From contig NC_081405.1 in NCBI RefSeq assembly GCF_030272615.1, positions 609,198,677 through 609,262,676 of the forward strand: a DNA stretch of 64,000 nucleotides, in the 5' to 3' direction. Of the stretch, positions 49,030 through 59,829 are shown piece after piece. The stretch comes from Cryptomeria japonica. Its lineage: Eukaryota > Streptophyta > Pinopsida > Cupressales > Cupressaceae. A program made the translations under genes and the position numbers. Position 1 is the first letter of the stretch, and every line of letters starts with the position of its first letter. The notes beneath the pieces are model-generated. The model ran no database searches and was not told the DNA's origin. It worked only from the letters and a program-made list of their open reading frames with translations.

Positions 49030-49073
49030 TTCATTGTGTTGACATTCCCTTCCGCTCTTGCAAGGTGTTCGAC

Positions 49074-49083
49074 AAGTGGGAGA
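49074..49083 (+). other. Polypurine tract of copia C
   Basis: AAGTGGGAGA, two bases before the 3' LTR. It primes plus-strand synthesis. One T interrupts the purine run. Confidence 0.85.
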
Positions 49084-49085
49084 TT

Positions 49086-49979
49086 TGTTGGGAAAAATGG
49101 TGTCTCAACCTTGCATTTATGTGAGGTTACTATTTATAGTAAGTTTTCATTTGAGCACGAAATGGTGTGAAACTCTCCCTGAAGCTTCTGGTTGGCTAGA
49201 TAAGCATTCCGGTAAAGTTGCGTCGCAAGGTCACAACTAGTTTTGAAGATATTAAAGTTTTCGTCTTGGAGGGGTGCAATAAAATGTTTAAACTTAATTT
49301 TGGGGACTTTAGAGGCTCCAAAATGCCCTGAAAAGTGGTCGTAACCGACGAAGCAATTACGAGGTGATAGAGCACTTCGCGAGCTTTCCGGCACTTCAAA
49401 CGGTTCGTCAATCGGACACCCGGTTCTCAAGTTATGGCCTCCAGAAGTTTGTACTCTTGAAATAGGAAAAATAATTTGTATCGAATACATAAATGAGCTG
49501 TAAAAAGGGAGCGACATGTGTTGATGTATGCTTTAACATGTCATAGGGCATATAGAAGGAAGATAAGGTTGGCTACACCTTATTGGGTGGTTTTAGCCCA
49601 TGGTTTTGTAATACCGTTTGACGGTTTCTTGTATTGTATCTCCTATTTATGAGGTGTGAGAGATAGAGGTTGAGTGTAAGAGTCCTATGGCTATTGAGTT
49701 GCCTCTGAATCTCTGATTAGTGCTACTCCTGCGAAGAGCTTACTCTGTAAGTATGTTGTAATCTATTTTTGATTGCTGAATAAAATATTGAGCTGCTTTT
49801 GGAGGGTGGGGTTTTTCTCCCGAAAGGGTTTTCCCCACGTAAATCATTGTGTTGTGGTATGAATGTTATTATATCTATTTCTATTTTCTATAACTGTTGT
49901 AATGATCTAAAAAAGTTTTGCATTACCCTCCTCTCAAGGTTAGTGTAGGAAGTTGTTTCCGCTACTTAACTTCCTTACA
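49086..49979 (+). repeat. 3' LTR of copia C
   Basis: Matches 44947-45841 from TGTTGGGAAAAATGG to CTTCCTTACA. Most differences are transitions (for example GTACGA/GTGTGA, TCATAACC/TCGTAACC, CTTGCTCTGCA/CTTACTCTGTA). Confidence 0.95.
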
Positions 49980-50104
49980 TACTGCACGTCATATTGGTTC
50001 ACCCACTGTTGGTAGATCCCTCTTTTTCTCTATCTTCTATCATGTGTTTATTCTCCTTCAAGCATTCTCTCTTGAATTCTAATGCCATTTCATAGTGAAT
50101 TCAT

Positions 50105-51942
50105 TTTTTGCAAGAGGAGATGCACAAGAGGATGTGCCAGAGGTGACTACTGCTGATAACATACCATCATTTCTGGGATCTTCTCGTATTGCTAGTACAT
50201 GAACGTTCCAGGCCACATTGGTGGTGAGTGACGAAGAAATGATTCCCTTAAAGATACAAAAGGTTCCAGGTACTTTAACATTATTATTATATATACTCTA
50301 ATTGTAATTTACTTTACGATGACTCGTTTTGGACTAATGATCCCATGGATTTTTCGCAAGCATTGATATTTTCTATAAACATCTTAGTGACATTGCATTG
50401 CAGATATTTGGGCCCACCATACGTAAAAGGTGGTACATCATATGTGAACGAACCCTAATCCACTATTTTGATTTCATATCATTGCTAGAATAGTTTTCCT
50501 TTGATCCATTTCTTGAAGTGTAATACATGTAGCTTCAGTTCATTTCTGAATCTAATAGGTTTGTTTTTTCTTTAAAAGGTGGAATGACCAAGAAAAAAGG
50601 TTAAAAGATGAATTGACAAACCAAATGGTTGAGTGGTTTGGAAATGACACCTTTGACAAAACCAAGCTCCTTGAAAAAGATGGCACATATCTAAAGTATG
50701 TGAGGGACCAATACAGGACCCAGTTAGAGACGAACCTAAAGTACGAGCATCCCCCCATGAATCCAGAGAGGGAGTGGAAGGACCTGATTTTGGATGCCAA
50801 GGAGAGAATTGAAAGGAAAAAAAGAAATACACCACTAGATGCCAGAAGAAGGTATGGGATACTATTAAGAATGTAAATATGTACTAATTAATTACTCTTT
50901 ATATTTATATAATCTAACATATTTCAAACTTTTTATAGACTAAGTGACATGTCAAAGGAAACCAAGGCAAGGCAAGAAAGCACGGGCAAGAAAAATTCAC
51001 GGTACCAAGCAAAAATGCAGGGCTCTGAATTCAATAGAGTGCCCATAGAAGATGCCAAGAAAATTGCCTACCAGCAAGGTTATTCAGTCGTGGCTGATCA
51101 GCTACAAGAATTGAGTGGGCATACACAACATTCGAGTGCATCCGTCACACAGGTAAATATGCTAAATGGAATTGTTTCAAATTGAATACTTTACCAATAA
51201 TCTAATTGATGTTTAGTTCCAACATAAAGTGAGTATATTTGTTTTAAATAAGCAAGCAATGATAAAAATGTGCATGTCATTGGAATGCAACTTGCTAATC
51301 GTGAAACACCACCTACACATGAAGGTCTGGATGTGCATCCCAATAGTGGAGGTATTCATTTGATATTCAAATTTATTTATTTAGCTATTAATACAATTAA
51401 ACATCTTAATTTGTAATTAGAGTAGTAATTAATGTAACCTTTTTTGTTAATATTTTAAAGCATGTAGTCAGTGGTGAGAAAGTGGAGCATGATCTGAGTA
51501 CACAACATCAAGAACATGATGTTCCCCACTCAGGTAAAGAGGACCACTATTATTTATTTAAACAAATATAATTGCAATTGGTGTTCAGCATTAATGTAAC
51601 CTTTAGTATTTCAACTCTAGATGATCTAGAGGATGTTCAACATGTTGAGGCTGAGGCTACACAAAATGATGTGGCCCCATTAGGTAAAGAGCACAACAAT
51701 TATGTTCTCTAAATTAATGAAATACTTGTAACAATTATAATTTTTTTTTTTAATTTAACCCATTTATTTGTTATTGCAGAGGACCTCCCTTCGCTTTAGT
51801 GTCCTCGTCCTCAGTATAGGACTAGGCATACATCAAGATCATGAGCAATTGGCAGAAAATCTGCAGAGGGGGGAAATGATGAAGAAATTGATGTTCAACT
51901 TAGTCTTTTCATAGCTTCAAAGAAAAAAAAGAAAAAAAAATG
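50105..51942 (+). pseudogene. Multi-exon gene for a basic protein resembling Transposase_24 of CACTA elements
   Basis: Exons with GT-AG borders can be followed from about 50110 to the stop TGA 51940-51942. The exon 50577-50852 reads WFGNDTFDKTKLLEKDG, then YVRDQYRTQLETNLKYEHPP and EWKDLILDAKERIERKK. The next (50940-51153) reads LSDMSKETKARQESTGKK, NSRYQAKMQGSEFNRV and AYQQGYSV. The pattern of W-x-x-L, R-x-x-x-x-K and a G-S-x-x-F at the end resembles Transposase_24, the second protein family of plant CACTA elements. Further small acidic exons (51255-51350, 51470-51533, 51620-51684) and a basic KKKKKKK tail follow. Stops lie in the first exon (50201) and near the end (51798, 51841). It may be the 3' part of the SET gene, separated by copia C. 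Confidence 0.45.
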
Positions 51943-53999
51943 ATTGTATCCAACTTATTTGATAATGACTGATTTTTATGTGTTAGTGAATGTAATTATG
52001 TGCTAATTAATGGTTATGGATGATATGTGTTAATTAATATTGATGAATGTTGCATGTTAATTAATGTTAATCAATGTTATGTGTTAATGAACGTTATTTG
52101 ATATTAATGAATGAATGCTATATTTTATTAATGGTAGAAAGAATGAATGAATGAGTGAATGTTATAAGATGTTAATGGTGAATTTAGAGTGATGTTGGGG
52201 GGGGGGAGTGGCCAAATGAGCTTCCACCTTCATGTGGTTGGCCCTATTAAGTAGAGAATATTAAACTATTCTTGAAACCAAGCGAAGCTCAACAAAATAA
52301 CACACTTTTCAATATTTCATTATGTTGCACAGTTAATCTTATTGAATAATATATACTGAATATTAATTGCAGGGTCCAACAAAGCTAACATGAACAACAA
52401 CACCACAAGTTGTTGGGTATAATGAACTCCCATATTGTCTTGTCTGTACACGAACAATATGAGTTGCTTCTAGTGTTGATATCCAAGTCGGGACTGCAAA
52501 AGTTATGAATATGCCCCATCCTTGTAAGTTTTTTTATTACTTGTAAGTCATGAATATTGCTCTTTAGTTGATTAAAATCATTTTAGTGAATGCAAATCTT
52601 GATTATTATAAAGTGATATATGCACTATCAATTCCAAATTGAAACCCTTTTAGTGCATGCATGTTGTTTGCCAAAATGCCATCTCAAAAGTATCAGTAAA
52701 CAAACATTGGCATTCACAAAATCAAGAAAGACAAACTGAAAAATTAGCAGTAGAGCATTCAAGTAAACTATTTGTCAAGAAGCATAGTTGAAAAGGTGCA
52801 AAAGAAATTGGTTTCAAAACAGGGGTAGACCATTACAAACTGGCAACTTGGCATCACTTCTCTTCTTACTTCTTCTCAACCCTCTTGCTCTGCACTCTCA
52901 CTTTTTCACCTGGCACTTGCAACTCTCACTCTCACATTCATAGTTGTTAGCTTCTTTCTCTTTTCTTTTCTAAGTTGAAACAAAAATAGGAGGTAGTTTT
53001 ATAAAGTTGGTGGGGTTTGGGTGGGGCCCACAGGCTGTGATGGTTTGACCTTGGGCATGGAGTTTGAAAAAAAGTTATGTTTTCTTTTAAATTACTTATG
53101 GGTTGTTGGGATGGTTAGGAGGCTCTAGGGAGTCCCTCAAATGTCTCAAGGATGTCCTAGAGTTGTCTCAAATATGATGGCATTGGATTGCACTGGGGCG
53201 TCAGGGGGATGTCCTATCCAAGTCCCTATATTCTGAAGGTGTCCCCATTTAAAAAATAAACACTTTTGTTGCAGGAAATGTCCTTGTGGAAATAGGAACC
53301 CTGTGAAGACATTAAGTTGGCATGAAGGCACAACCAAGGGCCATTGAGTAGAAGGCAAAGGAAAAATCTTGGAAACAAGAGGAGGAGCACTTGGAGAAGA
53401 AGGTAGGGAAAATAGCATTCCGACCAATAGAGAAGCTGAACTCTGAGGGCAAACTACTAGAGATAGCAAGAAACTCTCCAACCAAAGTAGGGGAGACAAA
53501 ACCAACAATCTCTGCTTAGGGAGGAGCTCTAGACCCCAAATCTGAAGAAAGAAACAGAGCTAAAGTAAGTGAATTGGATAAAAACAAGAATGTAAAGTGC
53601 ACCCTTGATTTGCTAACCAAAATGCTCAAAATTAAATGAATCTTTAATGAATACACAAAACATCGTGATCTCTTCATGACTACACCACAATTAGGACAAT
53701 GATCTCAAACACACTTTTTACCATTCTCTTGGTGATTGTGCCCAATTGTGTATGTCTTGCTTATGTATGAAAATGGCATTTTGTAGCTTTCCACTAATGA
53801 TGTATTTGAGATGTCTTTGATTTAGATATGGCATGAGCTTAGTCATAGAGTGAGACAAGGGAGTTGGACCATGTCAACCATGGTGTGCCTAATCATATTA
53901 GCCTCAAACCTATGACCCTACTGGTAGGTGGTGGGAATAGAATATCATTCGCTATACATATCAATGACTGGATAATAATAAAAAAAAATTGATAAAAAT
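51943..53999. other. Noncoding stretch
   Basis: Includes degenerate TTAATGAATGTTAT repeats (about 51985-52175), a G10 run (52198-52207) and a CT-rich stretch (about 52855-52970). No gene recognised. Confidence 0.4.
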
Positions 54000-54474
54000 T
54001 ATCATTGTCGAAATTACGATGAATACCAAGCTTTCGACCAATGATGTAATCGGCGGACATACAACGTTCTTGTCGGTGAAATGTTTTGGAGTCGTCGCAC
54101 TTCTGACTCAAACCATAGAAACATCTGACGAGGATGTTGTACGTGCGATAGTATTTCATAGTCGGATGGTCGTCGATGTCTCCAAATGGACCAATGACAC
54201 AAGCATAAGACAAACAGCATCACCGTCGGTGCAAAGTTCTAAATTGTCGTCGGCTTTGTGATGAAATCTACTGATTCTAATAACTTTTTTGACTGGAAGA
54301 GTGTTCATGCCCACCATCAACAGATTCCATGGGATTGTTGTATTTTAGATGGGCAGGGCATCGTCGACCAATCCGACGACAAGTTTTCTATGGCTACTTT
54401 TGTCGGCACTCCGACGAAAATTAGTCACAAATCCGACAATTGGCTGTCAGAAATCAGCTCTGAATGTACTAGTG
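54000..54474 (-). mobile_element. Right terminus of a CACTA (En/Spm) transposon
   Basis: On the - strand it begins CACTAGTACATTCAGAGC at 54474. It is followed by many GTCGG/CCGAC and GACGA/TCGTC words: at least eight between 54360 and 54440, and more to 54000. This is the subterminal repeat pattern of CACTA elements. The innermost repeat (53998-54018) matches the left-terminus repeat TTCGTCGTAATTCCGACAAC with few changes. TGT follows the end (54475-54477), as TGT precedes the left terminus. The reading frames here on both strands are by-products of the repeats. Confidence 0.75.
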
Positions 54475-54900
54475 TGTGATAACTTTAAGAAGCCCTCCCT
54501 CTAAAAAAGACATAAACTCTTGGCAAATTTTTATTTATTTTGGATAAAATTAATAATTTTTATTGGCAAATCTTTCTTTTTTTAAAAGAAAAATATTGAT
54601 TTTACTAGAGAATTTTTTTACATCAGTTTTTTCCATAGAAAATCTAGGCGAATCTTAGAAAATAATACAAGTATGTATTAATTACTATTGCAAATAATTC
54701 CATTAAAAAATCTTCTTATAGAAAAGTAGAGTCATAAGGTGGAAATCATTAATGAGTTTAAAGGGTAGAAACTACTTTATTTAGTTACTACCATTAATTT
54801 AATTAATCTAATAGAAGTCTTTGTATTTTGTCAAATAAAATGTACTTAAAATTTGTATTACTGACGAGGCCTAAAATTATTTTTATATAATTAATTTCCA

Positions 54901-55033
54901 TTGATTTACATATATGTATATATATACATATATGTGTATATATACATAAATGTGTGTATATATATATATGTACATGTATATATACTTATATGTATATATA
55001 TACATGTACATGTATACACACACACACACACAC

Positions 55034-55080
<47 letters not shown>

Positions 55081-55113
55081 TATATATGTGTATCTATATA
55101 TATATACATATAA
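54901..55113. repeat. TATATG and CA/TG microsatellites
   Basis: TATA/TACATATATG steps lead into (CA)n at about 55017-55033 and (TG)n at about 55037-55079, then TATA steps again. CA followed by TG can fold back on itself. Confidence 0.92.
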
Positions 55114-57245
55114 TTTTCAACCATATAGCTATATATTTTCAATTAAATATTATACTACCCAAAACACCCCAAATACAATCTTACATGGAAAGCACTATGC
55201 AAACAATCTTTTCTTGAAAGGAAAATTGCAGAGAGACAAGATCTCGGAACTAGAAAATTGAAGTAATAGAAAAATGAAGTTGATGAAGAGAAATCCACAA
55301 AGCCAATCCAAGCCAAAATCCAATAACCAACAATCTCCAATCAAGAAATCAATTCACAGAAGAAATTCTAGAAAAATGCTAACCCGACACAATGCACAGG
55401 CAGCCAAAATAAATAAAAATTCCATTTAAACTATTCAAAACCGTCGACCAATCAAAATAATCCTTAAAACTATATTTCATACCTACTATGCATTATTACG
55501 AGGTAGATATCATTTACCAGTATTATTTACCTACTCTTATAAAAACAACCAATAGGGTGAAAGGGTAGGTAGAAAAATATAATAAATCAAATTAATCAAA
55601 GAGGGGTAGATAAACAATTAATTAAATAATAGTTTGCACTCCCCAAGATAAAATACTATTCACAAATGATAATATTATTTATTCTCCCAATAATTAACAA
55701 TTAATAAAACTCAATAAAAATATAAATAAATAATATCTAATTGACAATAAATGAAAATAATAATTAAGCTCTTGATAAACAATAAATCAAATGTTAAATC
55801 AATTAAACAATAAACGATAGATCAAATAAATCAATAAGTCAAATAATTATGAAATCTCAATAATAAATTAAATAAGCATTTAAATTCTAAATCATAAACT
55901 AAAGTAAAATAAGATAAACTTCAGAACCCAATAAATAAATAAATAATCATATAATATTAATGTCTCAATCTAGGCACCTAATAAACTATGCAATAGAATC
56001 AATTATTAATTTAATTAAACAATCATACACACAAGACTACACAAAAAGGTTGCTAACAACCATAGCATGACACAAGAGAATACTAACATGACTCGACTGA
56101 CAGGTTCACAACTTAAGCCTAGAGTGTGCGAGGGAAACACATGTCATCTCCAACAACTTGCCATTGGGATAAAGACACACTTAGATGTGTGACACTAGGT
56201 GGAGTCGATGTGTAGTACCTGCGACTATGCACCCACCACTCAATACAATGTATATAGTACATATACATCATAATAATTAGACATGTGATAGATAATTGCA
56301 ACATCACATCATGCTCGCTATGAATGATATGACATCATCTCTACTCACGAAGACAATCACACATTATAATATTAAAGCATCACATAAAATCATGATCATG
56401 AAATAGGGTTAGTACTATCATAACATCATAAATAATATAAATCTATAAACATGATGAGTCATAACATAAAATCACATAAAGTAATTAGCATTATCGATAC
56501 TCTCTAAGATAGCAATAGAATCATAAGTAATCATCTAAGCATCAACCACATGTCTAAATAAGTCTATTAATATGTAAATCACAATGCAATCCTAGGAGGG
56601 GCACTATATTTTCCTGAGAATGGGTGTATTATCACAATCAATCATAGTCTTTGTTATCCCTTAGCAAGACATAGACACTTCACTATTGATTTCTTTTAGC
56701 ATAAAAAACCTAAACCTCTGCAACATCATTGAGATGTCCTTTTCTTATCTTATAAAAAAATTTAAAATGAGAGGATATTATCCTATAGTAATCCTAAAGA
56801 TTCTTCACCTATGAATATATATATATCCCTCCTTCACATTATAGACTTGAACTTATTCCAACCCCTCATATTCCTCCTATTTATGTTGTGATCCAACCTT
56901 GTATTATGGCTAGTTCACATTGTATTGCCATTGATATCATAATATTGTCATAGGGGCTTCACTAGCTAACCAATATTATATCACATGCATTCATATTGGG
57001 GGATTTAATATCCCAAAAATGAGGGTACAATATATTATCTATCGAATAGGAGGATTTTTAATTCTGGCTATGAAAAAGAGCAATATTTTGTGAAAGTAGG
57101 GGGATTTTTAATTTAGCTTGTATATTGGGAGGGGGAGACAAAAAAGGAGTTTAGGGCAATTTTTTTTAGAATATTGGGATTATTTTTTATGCCATGAACA
57201 CACATGATATAACCTAGGTTCACTAAGTGAATCCCCCATGAATTG
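55114..57245. other. AT-rich noncoding stretch
   Basis: Rich in AATAAATAA and ATCAAT steps (55600-56000). A GC-richer island around 56090-56250 has no recognisable motif. No gene found. Confidence 0.4.
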
Positions 57246-57580
57246 TGTGTATTGATGACAAAGGAAAACTATAAGAGGAAATTGTCTATTGTGTTTGTTC
57301 TTATTGCTGTCATTAATGTAAGTTTAGTGTTGTCATTGATGTCAATGTAAGTTGTGTGGATTTCTTCTTGATATGTAAAGGTCCAAACAAATTCTCACTG
57401 GATTTTCCCATACAATATTTTTACATAAAAAAATTGTGTTTGTTGCTTCATCTTTGTTTGGTGTTCATTTGCTTAAAGATAATTTATAGCTGTTAGTAAT
57501 TGAAAAAGTTTAAGGATTTTATCAAGACCAGTTCACCCCCCCTCTCATTCTTGTGGTGCAATCAAAAACTAAATCTTATA
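57246..57580 (+). repeat. Probable partial copia-type LTR
   Basis: It opens TGTGTATTGATGAC, carries TGTTGTCATTGATGTCAA (57328-57345), the motif shared with the other LTRs, and closes with TTCACCCCCCCTCTCATTC (57532-57550), like the ends of LTRs A, B and D. It is much shorter than the others and lacks clear element sequence on either side, so borders are approximate. Confidence 0.45.
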
Positions 57581-58435
57581 AATGTCAAAGTGAAGATCAC
57601 TGAATATCTTAAATCTCTCAACCTACTAAAATTTCTTTAGATATGTTCTCCATAAAGAAAAGAAGACCATGTTGATTCAACCCCAACCTTTTAATGTTTC
57701 AAATTGAACCAAGACAAATTTAAGGATCAGATAATGTTGATGAAGGCATCATTATAAGGCTTGAGATATTTCTTCCCAAACTATTTCCTCACCCAAGCCA
57801 TCAAGTGGTTACTTGGTCCCATTTCCCAACCTTCTCTTGAACATATGGATGAGCTTTATCATAATCAACCACATCAAAATTTGAAGTTATCTATGCAAAA
57901 TAATTGTTCTCCTTTATCTCATTTGATCATTTAAGATCCCATTGTGATTAATTTAATGATGGTGTTGATGATAATAATATAGATACTAGTGATTATAATG
58001 ATATGTATGAGATTATTGAGATTAATTATGATCTATCTTTGATATTTTCTAATACAATTAATCCTAGCTCCTACTGAAAAACAAAGTCACTCATCATTAG
58101 ACCTTAGTTCTTGTTTAAAAATTTCAATAAGTCCATCTACCATTCTTATGGTGGCTCCTCTTGAATTCTGTAAACCATCCCTAATGATGTTAAGGAATAT
58201 TGTGAGATGGATGCTTCGATAGCCTACCCTCACTTGTGTAGTAGGCTCTTATGTGTGTTCTCTTGCATGTGATGTTTTTTCCACATGATATGATGCTCGA
58301 TGTCTATTTCTATGAGTTAAGCTCTCTTTGAATGACCCTTGTTGCTCCATTGGCACGAGTTGATAAAGGGATCAAACCCCTTGTGAAATTCTTTGATTTG
58401 TATCACAATTATTCTATATGTCATATACATCTTAT
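57581..58435. other. Noncoding stretch
   Basis: No reading frame of note and no recognised motif. Its right end meets the LTR of copia D. Confidence 0.4.
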
Positions 58436-59574
58436 TGTTGGAATCAATGAACACTGAGAGTGGGTGGGGCATGAATCAGTAATCTAGAATTAACAACTTT
58501 CTTCAACTGATTCTTAAACCACTAGATATAAATGAATGAAAAAAAAGTGCAGAAACTAAATGCAAACAAGCACAAAACCATAACACTAGAAATTTTATGT
58601 GGAAACCTAGAAAGGGAAAAACAACATCGCGATTGAAACCCACAATATTATAATATTATGATCATGAGTATAATAATATTACAAGAGGGGAATGCACATG
58701 CATTCAGGTACATTGCCTAGAACTCACTGCTCAATTACAAAAGAAGGCTACAACCCCAGAGAAATCACTATCATACAGATGATTTACAATGACAAAAAGA
58801 ATGTCCGAACTAATGATTAGTATCTACAAATTCTAAAATGCAGTTCCAGTTAAGTGCAAAGTGAGTATCTTCCATTGTTCTATCTCACAACTCTATTCTG
58901 ATGGTCTTTCATATGTACAAGAACACAAAATCAAAGATAGTGCATGTGAAAATGCACACCAAAGCTCATAAAATCTTCACACACTCACATATATAGCCAC
59001 AATGCTCAAATAAATTGGTCTTATATATCTGGACCACCATACTAAATCAATTCCATGTCGGCCCAAAAACGCATACCACGCAACATGAAACATGTAACAA
59101 TAAGTGAACTCAATCTTATTACAAATCCATATGTAGACCTAAAAAAATTGATAATAAGCTTCACACATGTTGGCTCAACCACCTCAAACTCAAAACCAAA
59201 CACTGAAATCATTCCAAAGATGTCACATAACACATTACATGAAAATAATCATATTCTTCTTGAATTACTGGATATTGGATCTTCAATATTGCACAAAAAA
59301 TCAATATCGGAGACTAGGATTGCAAAATAAGTTGTTTCTAACATTCCATCAACTACCTCTGCCATTGCAACCAAAATTGAGATCCGCTCAATGTACCCAT
59401 ACTTTGCCACATACTGTATTCCACCTTCTAGACTTAAGAAAAATGGATATCAAAATTTGAGTAGAAAAGTTTACCATATACTAGATGTAATACTTGATCT
59501 GAGTTTCTATCAATGACAACCTCAAAACATTACTCATTCACTAATATCTACCAGTATAAAGCCTCTTGCCAACA
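58436..59574 (-). repeat. 3' LTR of copia D
   Basis: On the - strand it starts TGTTGGCAAGAGGC at 59574, next to the polypurine tract, and ends TTGATTCCAACA at 58436, so TGTTGG and CCAACA form inverted ends. A GTTGTCATTGATA word (59508-59520) matches the shared U3 motif. GCCCCACCCACTCTCAG near the end resembles the other LTR ends. Confidence 0.85.
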
Positions 59575-59575
59575 A

Positions 59576-59586
59576 TCTCCCCTTTT
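59576..59586 (-). other. Polypurine tract of copia D
   Basis: The - strand reads AAAAGGGGAGA, one base before the LTR start. It fixes orientation and LTR border. Confidence 0.85.
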
Positions 59587-59829
59587 GATATTGATGGCAA
59601 CACTTGATGAAAAATGACACTGTCACTGCAAACCTTCAAAAATCAATAACTCAACAAGTCAACAAGCTTCCCCTAAGAATATACATTATTTTTCATTCCT
59701 CTGTCTCCCCCTTTGAGATCAATGGAAAAGTAGGAATTTGCCAAAATTTATGTACAAGGGTATACCCAATAACTTACAAAAATGGTCTTCAGGGACTGCA
59801 CGTGATCATCCCAACCTTTGTTTAAGTTC

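Larger units (their letters stand above)
44947..49979 (+). mobile_element. Ty1/copia retrotransposon C, complete ends, internally deleted
   Basis: Two LTRs of about 895 bp enclose a gag-pol region. Primer binding site and polypurine tract are in place. TACTG stands on both sides (44942-44946 and 49980-49984), a perfect 5-bp target duplication. The two LTRs differ at only about two dozen positions by eye. This is the youngest retroelement of the window, and it interrupts the SET-gene region. Confidence 0.97.

Noticed and set aside
54000-54261. 90- and 106-residue frames at the CACTA right end
   Set aside because: Translations of the GTCGG/CCGAC subterminal repeat region.
54901-55261. Overlapping Tyr/Ile and Cys/Val-rich reading frames
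   Set aside because: They come from the TATA and TG microsatellites.
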